DNA of 64,000 bases from Phorcus lineatus (lineage: Eukaryota; Mollusca; Gastropoda; Trochida; Trochidae), in NCBI GenBank assembly GCA_921293015.1, contig OV121091.1, forward strand, positions 32,968,839 to 33,032,838. Direction: 5' to 3'. The stretch's first letter is position 1, and every line of letters begins with the position of its first letter. The position numbers and the translations under genes are program-made. This document shows, piece after piece, positions 11,654-24,812 of this stretch. Under the pieces are notes generated by a model, which was not told the origin of the DNA, did not search any database, and saw nothing but the letters and a program-made list of their open reading frames with translations.

Positions 11654-14559
11654 AGTGGGGCTCCCGGGTAAAATCACCTTATTTAACCAAGCCAAATTGT
11701 ACACTTATGTGCATGTTTTCATAATATATCCTTCTTGAATTTTTAACAAGTTTAGATAACTTGATTATGTAAATAATTTCGATTGAAAAAAGGATAATAA
11801 ATTGCCTTCCCGATCGTGTTGTTCCGTGAAATCAACCGGATGTGACGTCAACTGTGGAAAACACACGTGACGTAGCCGCCATAACAAATGTAAACAACAC
11901 CACATTTCATAATTAGGTGATCGTGTTCTCGTAGCTATTGAAAACTCAGAACGTTTTAGGGTGATGTTTTTTAATTATAAGTGCTGTACGAAAATTTTGA
12001 AAAAAGGAAAAAGCCTTTTGATGACATTTATACGTTATTATGGAAACAATTCGTATGATAAATTCGCAGTCTCAAACCACTGCTTTACACTGTGTACACG
12101 GGTAATGCACCCAATTAAAAACACCGGTGAGTGACTCCTTGTTATAATTTTCCTAAAAAAAAATTCTTCGTCAGTTTACTGTCGAATGTATCAATATCAC
12201 TTTGTTTTTCAGCCTCAATGAAACAGCTGATTTGTCATCGTAAGTCTCTCGAACGCAGCTCTCGTCATTCGCCGAGTTTTGTTTATATTTCGCTGCCGTG
12301 ACTTTCGAAAGGCGGCCTCAATCTACATCAGTACAAATGTATGAAAAAAACATTTGAACAATCGGTGAAGTTAAATTTGTTGTACTGGGGATTTTGAGTA
12401 AATTACAAAATCATATCTATGATATGAACAAAGATAATTTGTTGTTGATATTAGAATTTTCTAGAGGGTAAAATTACCAGATGACACCATTTACATTTTA
12501 GTCTTTCAACTCTAAATTTCAAAATGATATATACTTTAATTATTTCAACATTTTTTGTAAATGAACTATAAATACAAAGCAAAATAAAGTGAATCAAATA
12601 AATTTTATTATTATTGAAACAGAAGGGATTTATAAAATTTAATTTATTCAATCAGATTCAATATCAAATATTGCTTAAATTATTCTCCCTAATCAGGAAA
12701 TTAAATATAATTTTTTGCAAAGCTTGGAAATAATGTAAAGCCCAATTATTCTGTGTGCCAAATTTGACTTTCAAAATTAAGTCAATCATCTCAATGCATT
12801 TCCCCCCCTTAATTTCGAATAACATAACATTAAGACTGACATACAAAAATATATGGTTTATTCTATTTTTGTAATATGAATCTTATCACATGCATTGATA
12901 ATCTATATTTTATTAATGTGTCAAAATAGTATTCACTTGAGCAATATTTTAATGCTGTGACAGAATGATGACAGTTTATGATATTTGGGGTGGAGTGTCT
13001 GGAAACAAAAACGCTTTTTTTGAACACAGAAGATGTCTTTAGATGACTGAACAAAATTGTAATTTTTTTTATTGAATATGCAATGTCATTAGTTAAATAT
13101 CTTGGTTATAGACATCAATGCATGAATTTATTCAGCATCCATAGCAGTTTATTTTATTGTATAAGGCAATGCTTAGTTAAAGTTAATATTTAGAAGAAAA
13201 ATAGCAATTAAAGCAAACAAGGGAATTTTGTGTGCTGTTAATATGCAAGTAAATAACATCACAAACAAAACACTGTGCTTGAGCATTCTTATTTATTATT
13301 TGTAAACTTTATATAATAATTTATCTATTTTTGTTGCAACACCAAAAAAGAAAGAAAATTTAATTGCACCAATTTTTGGAACATTATTTCACTGTAGTTC
13401 TGTTGTCAATACATTGTTTGTAATATCATATATTTTGATAGACTTATTTTAATCTTTTTTTATCCTAATTCCTAGTGAATAGGTGAAGGGCGATTGATCA
13501 GCTTATTTCCAATTCCAGCAAAGGTAATATGAAAAATGGACGAAAGAATGAATGTAGGTTCAGAATATTTGATAATCTTTGTGTTTGGTCAGAAAAAAAT
13601 AAAGACTGGTCTTGGATTTTAAAACATGGAGAGCTTACAATAAAAATTCCATATCGAACATCGGCCATGCACAAATAAATCATTTAGTGAAATCAGCAAA
13701 TAATTGAAAAAAATTGCCAGATTCAACCACCACAAGTTATTATGATTTTACTATGCATTCGTAAAATGTTACCATAATTTTCAATTTTATACTAAATAAA
13801 AAGTATGCAGCTGGTAATTTCATCTTGAATCTGCCCACGATACATTGAATTATTTCACACTCGTGTATTTTGCTGCGTTGTACGTACGTGCAAGTTGACT
13901 TACGTAACGAGCGGCATTTCGACATTTTAACGACAAAAATAAAGTTACACAACATACGTTTGTTTAAATCATCATTGTCCTTACATTGGCAAGGGCATTT
14001 GTAAAAACACGTACGTTACCCGATGTCTTTTCGACCGAAATTAGTACTGTTTTGACGTTCGAGTTCAACATATGAAGAGACTCACTTCCGGGTTATGTAA
14101 TGGACATTTATTCAACTTAATCGTCATTTTTATTTTATTTCCTTTTTACTATTGCGTCAGAAGTTCATAAGGAGATATCTTGCCAATTTTTATATGAATT
14201 GGTCGACTGGTATGGCTCCTACAATCCGCGCTATTTCATTGTCTGACAGTGTAAAGATACGACAGAGGCCACCTGTTTTCCACAGGTGACGTCACACATT
14301 CCATAGGACGAAATCGAGGTTTTCCCGGTGTTTATCGTAAAGTAAGATGGCCGACACGTCAAAACAGCGACGTAAACGGTAGAGTTTTCAACTTCTTTTA
14401 CGATTTTCTAAAAACATCCTTCATCCGAATAGCTAAGGTATTTGTGATATTGATGACTTTTAACTAATGAATGTGTTTTTCACGTCTATTAGATGTACAT
14501 GCGAAGCAAAGTGTATATAGACGGACAATTTTGGAGCAAAATCACCCGGGAGTTGCACT
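11654..14559. mobile_element. TTAA-flanked DNA transposon relic, 2.9 kb
   Basis: The two ends are inverted and each is flanked directly by TTAA (11650-11653 and 14560-14563), the target duplication of piggyBac, Kolobok and ISL2EU-type elements. The left terminus reads AGTGGGGCTCCCGGGT and the right one, reverse-complemented, AGTGCAACTCCCGGGT (13 of 16 identical). A subterminal block is also inverted: TGTGACGTCAACTGTGGAAA near 11839 and its counterpart near 14295, both next to ACGT-rich sequence. The interior is AT-rich and has no intact transposase that I can see, so this is a dead or non-autonomous copy. Superfamily assignment is uncertain. Confidence 0.6.
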
Positions 14560-14569
14560 TTAAAGGCGA

Positions 14570-17060
14570 TACTGTACGTGTCTTTTACGGAGTGTGGTGT
14601 TACCAGCATGTATGGAAATGTTTCTCCTTGCTGTTGGTTTTAATAGTGAAAAGTGAATCAGTGATTTTGATTGCTTGTTGCCTGGATACGTTCAGACATC
14701 TCAGTTAGTATTGTTGTTATTGTTGTTTAATATCAAATGCTTACAGAATTCATTCAAGAATCATTCTTTAGTTTAATCATTAAGATTCGTATATAAGCTG
14801 TACAGTTTTTAACCCCGGTAACATGCTTGCAAAGTTTTATCAATATCTGTGGTTAATGTCTATCATAAGTGGGAAATCTTATAATAAAATGTTTTTTATT
14901 TATAGCAATATATATGTAAATTGAAATAAAAAACGTATCTGTTTGTCTGTCTGTCTGCAATATCAAAACACAAGCAAACAAAAAATACGCTGCCATTCCC
15001 ATTATTCTGATGAAGGGTTTTAGCAAAATGTACATTACAGTAACATTCTCCTATTATCTTCAGGAATGGATATGCTGTTCCTTTAACATAACATCCCATC
15101 CATGATTAACTGCAAATAATTGTTACTTTGTGGTAATTAATACTTTGGGCAATGGAGGATATTATAATTCTATTTTAAATTCAAATTTAGCATTTTAAAT
15201 TTCAACCAATTACTTGAAAATTGTATGTTTCTTTTCGTAAAAACAACTTAAATTCAGTGAAAAAACATTTCAACTGAAAATACTTGTTTTGTATTATTCA
15301 AATCCTAAAGTTGGCACTGTTGACAAACGAATAATGAGAATCTGAAAGTCAATATTGTGTTTACTCTTGACATTTCGTCAGGCATAATGACAATGTGTGG
15401 GCCCGCGATCTTTATAACATTATGGAAATTTATTTTGATTCATTGTGCGGTATTATCATATAAACGAGTTGAAATGAACAAGGACTCGAAAATAAAGTTC
15501 CACCCGTGATTAGTTGTTTATAACAAGATTGACGCCTTTTGCTGTTCATAAGGAGGATCTGTTACTACTTTATCAACGAATCTTAGTTGAATTTTAGTAG
15601 TCTGTCATCCAGGTCTAAAATAATAAAATCCTTAACAAGTTTTAAGAAATGAAAGCTTGATTAAGGATGAAATAAATACATATAAGAGGCCCCTTTCTAA
15701 TAAACACACATTTTAAAAATGTAAATGAGCAAAATTGTATTTCCGAGGCAAATTGTTATACTAGTAGTTACAGCTAATATACTTACAGGTCGTGCTTTTA
15801 TTTTTTATTTTACAAGAAACGGTTCACTCTTGAAATGTTCGCCCATAAGTTACTTCATTACAGTTTTGATTCCAACGGTGTCGATAAAAACTACTTCAGA
15901 AATGCGCTTCCATAGTTTTCTGTTATTTTTTTCGAGTTTAATTTTGTAATCATATTCATAATTTGAAAACAAATGTTCACAAAACTTGTTTCGTATATAT
16001 TTCTACATATAAACATTTTAAATGCATATATTTCAAATGAGAGAGGAAGAGAAGACTGCACCTAAGCATGCTTATACGCTCACTGAAATTAATAATAATA
16101 ATGATAATAATAATAATAATAAATACTAATAATTAACCAGTTGATGTCTTTATCTGTGCTTGATAAATACAAAATTGTGGTAAGAAAATAGTTCTTTAAG
16201 GGATATAAAAAGTATTTTTAACGGAATGTATATCAGGTGACGGCACAATCACGGAATTAAGGAAAAACAATTTCTTATTTACGAAGTTTTTATAATCAAT
16301 TTGTTAACAGCTGTGGCGTTTCGTTTGATGTTTGGTTCACTCCATCTATAACATAACAACCTTGTTTAATGACTTAGGAAGTCAGATTTGGAAGCAGACA
16401 TGAAATATTCAGAACCTCCCACTCATTTATCGATCCTGAAGGTAGGTTAGATCAACTGAAATATTCACAATAAAGAAGTTGTTGTCCAGAAATATTGTTA
16501 TTTTGACTCATTCACATCAAACTAATGGAGAAAAAAAAATGTTTCTCAACTTAAAGTTATCAGATCATACTTCATTGTTAATATATTTATTAGGATTATA
16601 AATATACACAAAAAAGATCTTTTAGCGTGAATTTAAAGTAAATAAAAGTCAGAAAGGAATGCATATGTAATAGAAAGGAGAAAAGTTTTAGATTTCTCAA
16701 AGATTTATATTTCCAATTGTTCAACACGAACGATAGATATAATTGATCCATTTCGCTGGCTTTCTGTCAACATACTAACATAAGTTCAACTAAGGTCCCA
16801 AGTATAATTACCATAAAGTGTACATATAGATTATAAGCTCAAGCAGAATTTCAAGACACTTTCACGAACGAGAATGAATTTGTGTATTACCTGAGCGATA
16901 TAGCAAGTGATAACAATGACCCACTTAGTATTTAAGGTTTCTTTGTATGTATAGTATTTAACCATTCTTTGTATGGCAATAATTTACCATAAATGACCGA
17001 ATAACTGTTCACTATGATGCAAATTTTCACCGTTTTGGGGTTGAAACGAAATTCCCGACA
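14570..17060. other. Intergenic DNA with short repeats only
   Basis: No supported gene. It contains a short (CTGT)n run at 14941-14957, an interrupted (AAT)n run at about 16090-16125, and a block of about 85 bp (15331-15417) that recurs at 22174-22250. Confidence 0.5.
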
Positions 17061-17460
17061 CCTAGTGTAATTATGTCTCCTCCCGAAGGGTCTAGTATTG
17101 GTTTTGGCTGATTTCCCGTCCGCGTCCGTGTTGGCGTTCCCATTCGTTTCCGGAGCATTACTCTGAATATTACATGACCAATCTTACCCAAATTTGGTAT
17201 ATACCCTCTTCATATCATGTAGATGTGCCTCTTGCGGGTTTCATTTTTTTCTTTTACGTTATAATTCTTTTTGTTCCCGTGGCAACAGTTTAGACTGTCA
17301 TTTGGAGCGTAGGGTTACTTTCCGGAGCACAACTCTAAAACTACGTCACCAATCTTCACCAAATTTTTTATACACCCATTTCATATCATGTGCTTTTTGG
17401 TGGTTTCAACTCCTATTTAATTTCTTTTTTTTTTAATGGCAACAGTTTGGACTTTGTCAT
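17060..17460 (-). repeat. Dispersed tandem-unit repeat, copy 1 of 3
   Basis: Reverse-complement relative of 27541-27955 and 62340-62935. The shared unit runs through AGGCACATCTACATGATATG, a CCAAATTTGGTGA-type block, a TTATGCTCCGGAAACG-type block and GTTGCCATGGAAAC, and repeats about every 150-170 bp. The family has no coding hallmark. It ends near a TCCTCCCGAAGGG motif that also occurs, inverted and diverged, at about 62905. Confidence 0.7.
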
Positions 17461-17464
17461 TTTG

Positions 17465-18985
17465 AAGCAAATTTTACTTAAATTTAAAAAACTGTAAGAT
17501 ATTTTCGAAAACAAAATTATGCTGAATTGGTGTATGGGAGAAACATCTGTTTTTACGAGTAAAAAACTTTCTAGTGTTTGATTCTTCATTACCTAGCGAT
17601 ACAAATAAACACGGGTTTTTTTTCCAGTTATATGGTTAGGAAGTACAAAGTGCCACATGCACACTGCAATGAAGTTTTATTAGATCGATGTCAGGCGGGG
17701 GTCTCCAAAGTCCAATTTGAAATTATGAGTTAACTATTAACCACTTTAATGTGAAATCTACTCTGCAACGGTATATTGGATCCTCAATAGTAGTAGATGC
17801 GCCTCACAGAAGACTATCATCATCCACTATTTATGTATCATTTAATGTCGAGATTTATTACAAAGGTATGCACTGTATTTATAAACTATCAGCAAGTTCA
17901 TCAAAATCAACACAATCGTGTGTAGGCTTTACCTGGACTAAAATCAAGCTTTCAAAGTATTATTTCTTCAATATTTAAACGATTATCTTAATGTTGATTT
18001 CTTGGAGTTGTTTATTATAAGTTAGTTCCAGACAGACAGGCATGTTTCGTGTATGGCTCAGTGGCCTATAGTACGGATGAACCTTTCATAACAATTGGTC
18101 ACGTGACTCTAGAGACATTTTGACATTAGATAACATATGGTACATCAATTGTTTTATGTATATGACAACTCCAATATCATAGGCTTTAACTAGAGTGTAC
18201 ATTATTTGTGGATGACATTTGCACATTTCAGAACTTTATTTCTACAGGAGGATCAGGCTTTACAATCTAACCAAAATATGAAAATCATCTTCAGATAAAC
18301 CCAGGATGAACATGATAAATCATTCAAAGAGTAAAATATTGTCTAAAGCGTTGTTTCATTGAGACTTTAAAGGGTAATATGCATAGTAATGGAGTAAGCA
18401 TATACTCCGAAACGTTGTGAATTTGACAATAAAGAAAATATCCAGAAAATATAGTTTTCCTTAAAAAGTACTATAAAATTTACAAGATGTTATGTCTTTT
18501 CCATGTTCAATCAATATAGATAGATATAGTTACGTTTTTACTTTGTTTCAATTTTCATTCATTACTAAAATATTACAGGCCCATAGTACAATTTGAAAGA
18601 TAATATAGAAAAACAATTCAATATACATATAAATGGTGATATGATTTTAAACAAAATGTGCTTTACTGTAACTTTCTGATTTTAAATGTGTGGTATAAAC
18701 ATATTACGAGATTCTGAATTACAACAAAAGTTTACCGTTTAAGTTTTAAAAAATGAGAATTTATGGACGTAATAAAATTCTTTGAGATACTTTTTACGTA
18801 ACTTATAATCTAATGGACATACGAGAAAACATACTATTCATCTTCCAAAACGTTGTTATTGTATGATTTACAAAAACTACTTCTCTTTTCATTTTGAGAA
18901 AGACGTTGTCATTGTATGAAGAGTTTCACGCTAATAGAGTAAGGTATCATAAATTTACTTTCTCTGGTGGGAAGTGATGAAAACT
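17465..18985. other. Intergenic DNA, nothing recognised
   Basis: AT-rich, with short frames only. A 75-codon frame at 17751-17978 has no motif and no supporting context. Confidence 0.5.
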
Positions 18986-19110
18986 GCCTTGGATGCACGG
19001 AACACTGTGTTACTTCTGCACCCGTTATCTGGTGTGGAATCATTCTAGTGGTACAGCGTGTACATTAACAATTCATTTCTGGAGCAGGATTTTCAGTAAT
19101 TACCACACAT
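18986..19110 (+). repeat. Dispersed promoter-like repeat, copy 3 of 3 (diverged)
   Basis: Shares with 5730-5870 and 7990-8130 the ordered blocks TTATC-GG-GT, GAATCATTCT, ACATTAACAATTCAT and CAGTAATTA, but lacks the TCTCGCGAGA palindrome. It is clearly related over roughly 100 bp. Confidence 0.4.
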
Positions 19111-19740
19111 TAGGGCAAATCAGTGTGTGGGTGACGGTACGGCATGCAGTTAACCACTACCCCGACAAGCAGCATAATGGAATAGTAGGAATGGGAGGAG
19201 AATATATACACAGTCAATCTTATGAATAATAAGACTTTCTAAATAAAAACTTCGTTATTGTGCAAAACACCGCCATTAATGGAATCTGTTTACTCTTTCG
19301 TCAGGTTGAAGGTTGTTTGTCTAGAAGAACTTACTTTTCTAATGTAGACATATTTTAAATGTCCTTCATTCTGACTTGCATTAATCGCTATCACTGCATG
19401 TTGAGGAGGCATTATTAATAGTGATGCGAGGTCTATAAACTACAAGTTTATCAATAAAATAAAGTAAACAATTGATATAGTTCATTATCAATCACAAACA
19501 CCATGAGACTTGAACCACACTGTGAATACATTGTGCTGACTTGGATAAAGGTAACTATGTTTAGAGAAGAAAAGAATGAAATACATGCAAGAAATACAAA
19601 ACAACGCCATCATCCATAGTTAAGATTGAATGAATGGGCGACGGAAGATGTTTCCCATCCTTATATACCATAGGCTTTTACTTAGTAATACATAAATGGT
19701 GTTTCCATGTTTCTGAAATACACGTTCCAAAGAACACGCT

Positions 19741-19829
19741 CACTGAAAACAGCTCGTAACTTGTCCCTCGTACCTCGCTGCGTTTCTTGAGCGAGTTACG
19801 AGGGACAAGTTTCGAGCTGATTTCAATGA
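19741..19829. mobile_element. Hairpin inverted repeat, arms about 38 bp
   Basis: Arms 19741-19778 and 19790-19829 pair around an 11-bp loop. The core is CTTGTCCCTCGTA-CTCGCT and its complement. GC content is above the flanks. The layout resembles the other palindromic elements in the window (8848, 30157, 58624), but the sequence differs. Confidence 0.75.
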
Positions 19830-20288
19830 GATTGTCAAAAGAAGTGTGTGTATCAAATGAAAAGGGTTTTGGCTCTGTAGTATCATAATTATAAACATTA
19901 TTTAATTTTATTAGACATTCTCAGATGACGATGTTAACAAAATAATTGTGCAATTCAACTGGAAGTTCATTCCACTCAAGCGGGTATTCAACATATCGCT
20001 AGAATTCCCCGAAGATTTTTGTCAAGAGACTCATTTGGAAATGAATAGGTTTCTGAACCGTGAAATGACACTGAGAATAGCTACTGATCAAGTTCTGTTC
20101 TGTTAAAAAAATTTTTTTAATAAAAAGAAGAATTATCAATTCACTTCGAACTGTAATAAAGACCCTTAAGAGAGTTACTTCGTGTCCCAATGGTCGTCAT
20201 CCGACCGAAAGAGATTTAGTCACGAGATTACCTGAAAGTAACTAATCTAATTCACTAATTTTGCTACCTTGATTCGAAACAGGTATTT

Positions 20289-20341
20289 GCGTGGTAAGTT
20301 GTCTGTCTTATGTGTGAGTTTGGGGTTCGATCCCTCTACGC
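20289..20341 (+). repeat. tRNA-derived SINE relic
   Basis: It contains an excellent B-box (GGGGTTCGATCCC, about 20322-20334) and a 6-bp acceptor-like pairing (GCGTGG with CTACGC), but the span of about 53 nt is too short for a tRNA with a D arm. Probably the tRNA-like head of a SINE or a decayed tRNA copy. Confidence 0.5.
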
Positions 20342-20344
20342 GTC

Positions 20345-22990
20345 ATACCAAAAGACGTCAAGAGATGAAAGTATTTTCTTTGAGAACTTACCTAGCTATT
20401 TAAGAGAATTTCAAACTGCTGTAATCTCTTCCTTGCTCTAACAGTAACTATTAATCAATCCCAAATGATTCACATCCAGGAAAGCTTGTTCTAGTTTTGA
20501 CGATACAGACATTTCACTGTACGGTATCACAACATATAAGAGCAAATCTAGTTACCTATGTGTAGCAACGGACGGAGGGAACAATACGGGCAACACTGAA
20601 GTGTAAATGCTACTCACAGTGAGAAGCGAGAGTGTTTTGAGTTGTGGCACTATGTCGTAGTATTGGAAATCGTAATATTTACTCTAATATTATCGCGATA
20701 CCTTGTCTGTATCGTGGTATGTAACGTTGACTTTAGAATTGCCTATTTTTTCCTCAAATCGAGATGTTTGTCAGCAGGTAATGGCTTTTAATTAGAAACT
20801 AAACTGAAAATAGGGTGTCGTTACAATGTGTCGGGAAATTTTCTTTAATATTGTGATAGAAATGGTCTCTTCAAATGTCTGTAATGTCACAACTATTGTT
20901 GTCACTTGTGTAAAAAGAATCACACGTGTAAATAAGGTTTGGTAATGATATTTTATAAAGAAGGACATATTGTTGATAAATATATCAATTCAATGTAAGG
21001 GACAGCAGCTCAAGTTATCTAACGAAAACAAAACAATGTTTACCGTTGCAAGACAATGTTATTTAATCCAAATAAGCTCTTTCGATGTCATGGAATTATT
21101 TTCAAAACACATATTAATCAAATTTGCATGCATTACCGAGGTTAAAAAGTGCACACTTTATATTGAAAACTAAATGTTAAAACAAAAATACCGTGTAATG
21201 AAGTCTGTCAACATTTTTGGAGAAGACGCACGTATTTTTGTTATGTCATGAAAACGGAAATAAATGTTTCCATTACATTGATCCAAAAGAAGCAGTTTTG
21301 ATATATTATGATAATTATTGATATTGTTTTTTTTAAACTAACTATATAGCTGACAAAAAAAGACATGGTTTGGTTTGAAGTGTTCTGTAAATCCTAAAAC
21401 TAGGATGCCTGTAAATTGCACGTGTCGGCCTAACATTGATCCTAAACATGTTTAAAGGGGGTGTATTGCACAAATGAGTATCATGATATACCAATAAAAT
21501 GGTCATGTATCTTATTAGGAGGTGTAAAATTTTCACTTGTACTTTCTTATTCAATATTCGTGTTTGCTTTTTTAGCTTGGGTTAATCGGCAGATTTTTAA
21601 GCCTGCACTAGTGGATGGAAATGTGCGTCTTATCACAATCCACATGATCAATATCATCTATAGGACCCTTGAATTTTCCGGGATTCCTCACTTTGTTAAC
21701 TTAGTTTATGTAGTTGAACAGGCTTCATATCACTCGCGTTTGCGTGAATATCTACAAAGGTTAAAACCCTCTCAACAATACTTAAGATAGTGAAAATAGA
21801 CTTATATATTGACATTGACTTGAGGGACTGCAAATTACAGATTTTCAATTGAGGTAAGGTTATCAAACGTGTCTTTTCTTAGGAAAACGTAGCAGATTTA
21901 TAACTACATGTAATATGAAAAATCATAATTCACAAAATGAACATTTGATTAAATCAAAAGTTGGAATAGAAATTCGCAGACCCAGTACGACATCGACGAA
22001 GATCTGGTTATAACCATTGGAACTAAAACCTCTATCAGTTCTTATCATTCGTTCTCATGGAGCTCACTTCATTGTAAATTAATATTTTCAAATCACTGAT
22101 CCCTTTGTCAACAGGAAACGTTACATTCGTTTGGGATAATTCAATTTGTAAATTCAACAGTATTAAAAGAGGAAATAATGAGAAGTTGAAAGTCAATATT
22201 GTCATTACTCTTGACGTTTCGTTGCTATAATTACAATGTGTGGGCCCCCGTTATATGTGACATTGACTGATGGTTTTGTAAATCATTACTTGATGCGGTG
22301 TTATCTGCTTGGAGGTAAATTTCAAATGAATGAAATGGAACACTGAAATCGCCAAAGAGAATACACCTTTGACCGCTTCAATTCTTTGGTAAAACACGTC
22401 ATGCTTCAACAAGACGCATTATTAGCACTAAATCATCGCCAAGAGTAAACTTTTTCCTGTAATTTTATGACGGATGGCACTGTGACTTGTCGGTGTTTGT
22501 AATTTTCAGAATTATAAACTTTTCAATATCGAAAAGTGCGGCAAATTAAAATATGCGAGGGTGATAAGTGATAAATAAAGTGATATTGACATAGAATTAT
22601 ATCACATATACAGATTATTATCATTTATTAATTAATACATGTATTGCTTTCATGGACTATCACAAAAATTTACAACTCACACAACAAAAAATTCGATATC
22701 AATATCTACTTGACCCCTTTACCGGCTAAATTCATAGTGTTACTAACAAGGCTTGGTAACATTTCATCACTATGAAGCTCGTAAGCAAGATGGTTGGAGG
22801 CCTTTGCCTCCAACCAATAAGATTTTTCACATCCGTCCTGCAGAAATTATGATGACTATCTTTGAGTTACTGCGTACCTAAAATACTCAAAAGAACAGTG
22901 GTAACTTTGGGTTAGAAACATTTGGTTAATAAGCTTGCAAATTTACACAAACTAATTATTTCATCGATGCTCGACGACTGGTAATGGTTT
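20345..22990. other. Intergenic DNA, nothing coding recognised
   Basis: The longest frame (21461-21790, plus strand, 109 codons) begins with GTG, has no recognisable domain and no splice context. A perfect 10-bp stem (GGTTGGAGGC and complement) sits at 22793-22816. Confidence 0.45.
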
Positions 22991-23007
22991 AAAGGTCGCG
23001 TTATGTA

Positions 23008-23072
23008 AGGAGTGAGTGAGTTGGATTTTAACGTGTCTTGAACTATATTTCAGTATTTAAACACTATGTGAG
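23008..23072 (-). repeat. Retroposon 3' tail with (ACTC)n, diverged copy
   Basis: Read on the minus strand it runs GAAATATAG, then ACACGTTAAAATCC, then AACTCACTCACTC. This matches the better-preserved tail at 30497-30555 in order and spacing (GAAATATTG, GGCGTTAAACAATAACTCACTC). I recall very similar tails from abalone genomes. Confidence 0.5.
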
Positions 23073-23378
23073 GACAATAAACAAACTTAATTTTTAAAGG
23101 AAATTAATATTTTTCATATTTTTTTATTGAATGCAGATCAATCTTACTATCTCAGCTGAATCCGACCAATAAAATGACTGAACCTCCTCCATTCCTGCCA
23201 TGTTCAACAATTTTACCAAAGGTCGCCCCTGTTTTCACCAGACTCTCGCCCGCCTATTAGTAACTTCGAGATAGAATTTAGACACATTCGTGAACAACAC
23301 AGGCCTCCTGTCATGAGCAGTCCAATCGACATGCTCAGTAGTCCATCCTCGATGTGCACTACAGCGAGAAGGTGTGAA

Positions 23379-23433
23379 TGGGATTCGAACACATGGACGT
23401 CTTGCAGTTCTCATGCAGTCATCTACGTACAGC
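23379..23433 (-). repeat. tRNA-derived SINE relic
   Basis: On the minus strand a perfect B-box-like motif (GTTCGAATCCCA, plus 23379-23390) is preceded by a weak A-box-like region (about 23405-23433). No cloverleaf is apparent. Confidence 0.4.
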
Positions 23434-24418
23434 TTTTTTTTAAACGTTGACCCCGCGTGGTACGGAGATCATTTTGGTTAAGTGAAAGTTCAGGGGTGTT
23501 GCAAACTTCTGCGGGCGGTTAGCAAAAGGTATTACCATTCAGATTGCAATGAGAACGCTTATGTGAAATATCTTGCTGCAAGTGCTTCCCATGGACTGAT
23601 TCAGACTGCGTTCGTCATGCGTTTTCATACATATATTTTTATATGTACATTAAAACTAACCTGTCTTAATAAAAAAAAAAGCACAGATCACATGGCCCTT
23701 AGCAAAAGTGGAACAGTATGAATGCAGTTTGGTTATTTATTGCTATTCATGTTTCGGAGTATATTGAAATTGTTGTTTGATCCCTCAAAACGATTGTGTG
23801 TTCTTGGCCCAGTGTTGCCATGCTGATTCCACATACCTGGAGGGAATATTGGTTCCTTTTCATTTTATTTTAAACAAGCAGTAGCACTTTATGAGTTTCA
23901 AAAAGAACCTGGTATGACCAGTTTTGCTAAAAGAATCCAATTCCTTAACTCATATGATAAGTTATTCACACAAACATGACTGCCAATGGTTTCAGCTTGA
24001 CATTTGATAATTTCCTTTATGACAACAGATGATTGGGTTGATTCATGAGATGTTTAGACTCTCATACAATATTTCGTTTGGCCTAAACTAATGTTTATTG
24101 GGGAATCGAAGAAATAAATCTTTAAAAAAGTGTACTACTGTCCCTTTATCTAAGGTTTTACTTCACACTGGATGCATTAATCTGTCTTCTCAAAAAAAGA
24201 AGACATATCAATAGTCTATCTATTCCTCGCTCACTCAGGGCTTTATGTTTCAATGCTCTTCACAAGTCAGAGTATCAGAACATTAAGTCCCGGGTGACCC
24301 AGGATGCAGTGATTCCAGGATGCTGTAAATACAGATCAGCAAGGCTTTATTGGGGCACAATTATTGTAAGAGTTTGGGTGTATTTTCCGAGCCTTATAAG
24401 TCAGCTTCGTTTTTGTTG

Positions 24419-24812
24419 GCGATTAGAGCTGTACACAAATAGAGAGGAAGACGATTCGAGCTGTAGACAAATAGAGAGGTAGACAAATAAAGCTGTAGAC
24501 AAATAGCGAGGTAGACAATTAAAGCTGTAGACAAATAGAGAGGTAGACAATTAAAGCTGTAGACAAATAGAGAGGTAGACAATTAAAGCTGTAGACAAAT
24601 AGAGAGGTAGACAATTAAAGCTGTAGACAAACCGAGAGGTAGACAATTAAAGCTGTAGACAAATAGAGAGGTAGACAATTAATGCTGTAGACAAATAGAG
24701 AGGTAGACGATTAGAGCTGTAGACAAATAGAAGAGGTAGACGATTTGAGCTGTAGACAAATAGAGAGGTAGACAAATAGAGAGGAACATGATTATAGCTG
24801 TAGACAAACGGA
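24419..24812. repeat. 32-bp minisatellite, about 12 units
   Basis: Tandem units built from AGCTGTAGACAAATAGAGAG followed by GTAGACAATTAA. The middle units are nearly identical; the outer ones diverge and lose length. The repeats are contiguous, without unique spacers, so this is not a CRISPR-like array. A 62-codon minus-strand frame across it is a by-product of the repetition. Confidence 0.95.

Noticed and set aside
14346..14381. Start of a gene at ATGGCCGACACG
   Set aside because: The frame closes after 11 codons, and joining it to the next possible exon gives a stop within a few codons; the site lies inside the TTAA element.
21461..21790. 109-codon frame with a hydrophobic segment
   Set aside because: GTG start, no recognised domain, no splice sites and no neighbours supporting a gene.
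24419..24812. CRISPR-like array
   Set aside because: Units are contiguous with no unique spacers, and the DNA is animal nuclear sequence; it is a minisatellite.
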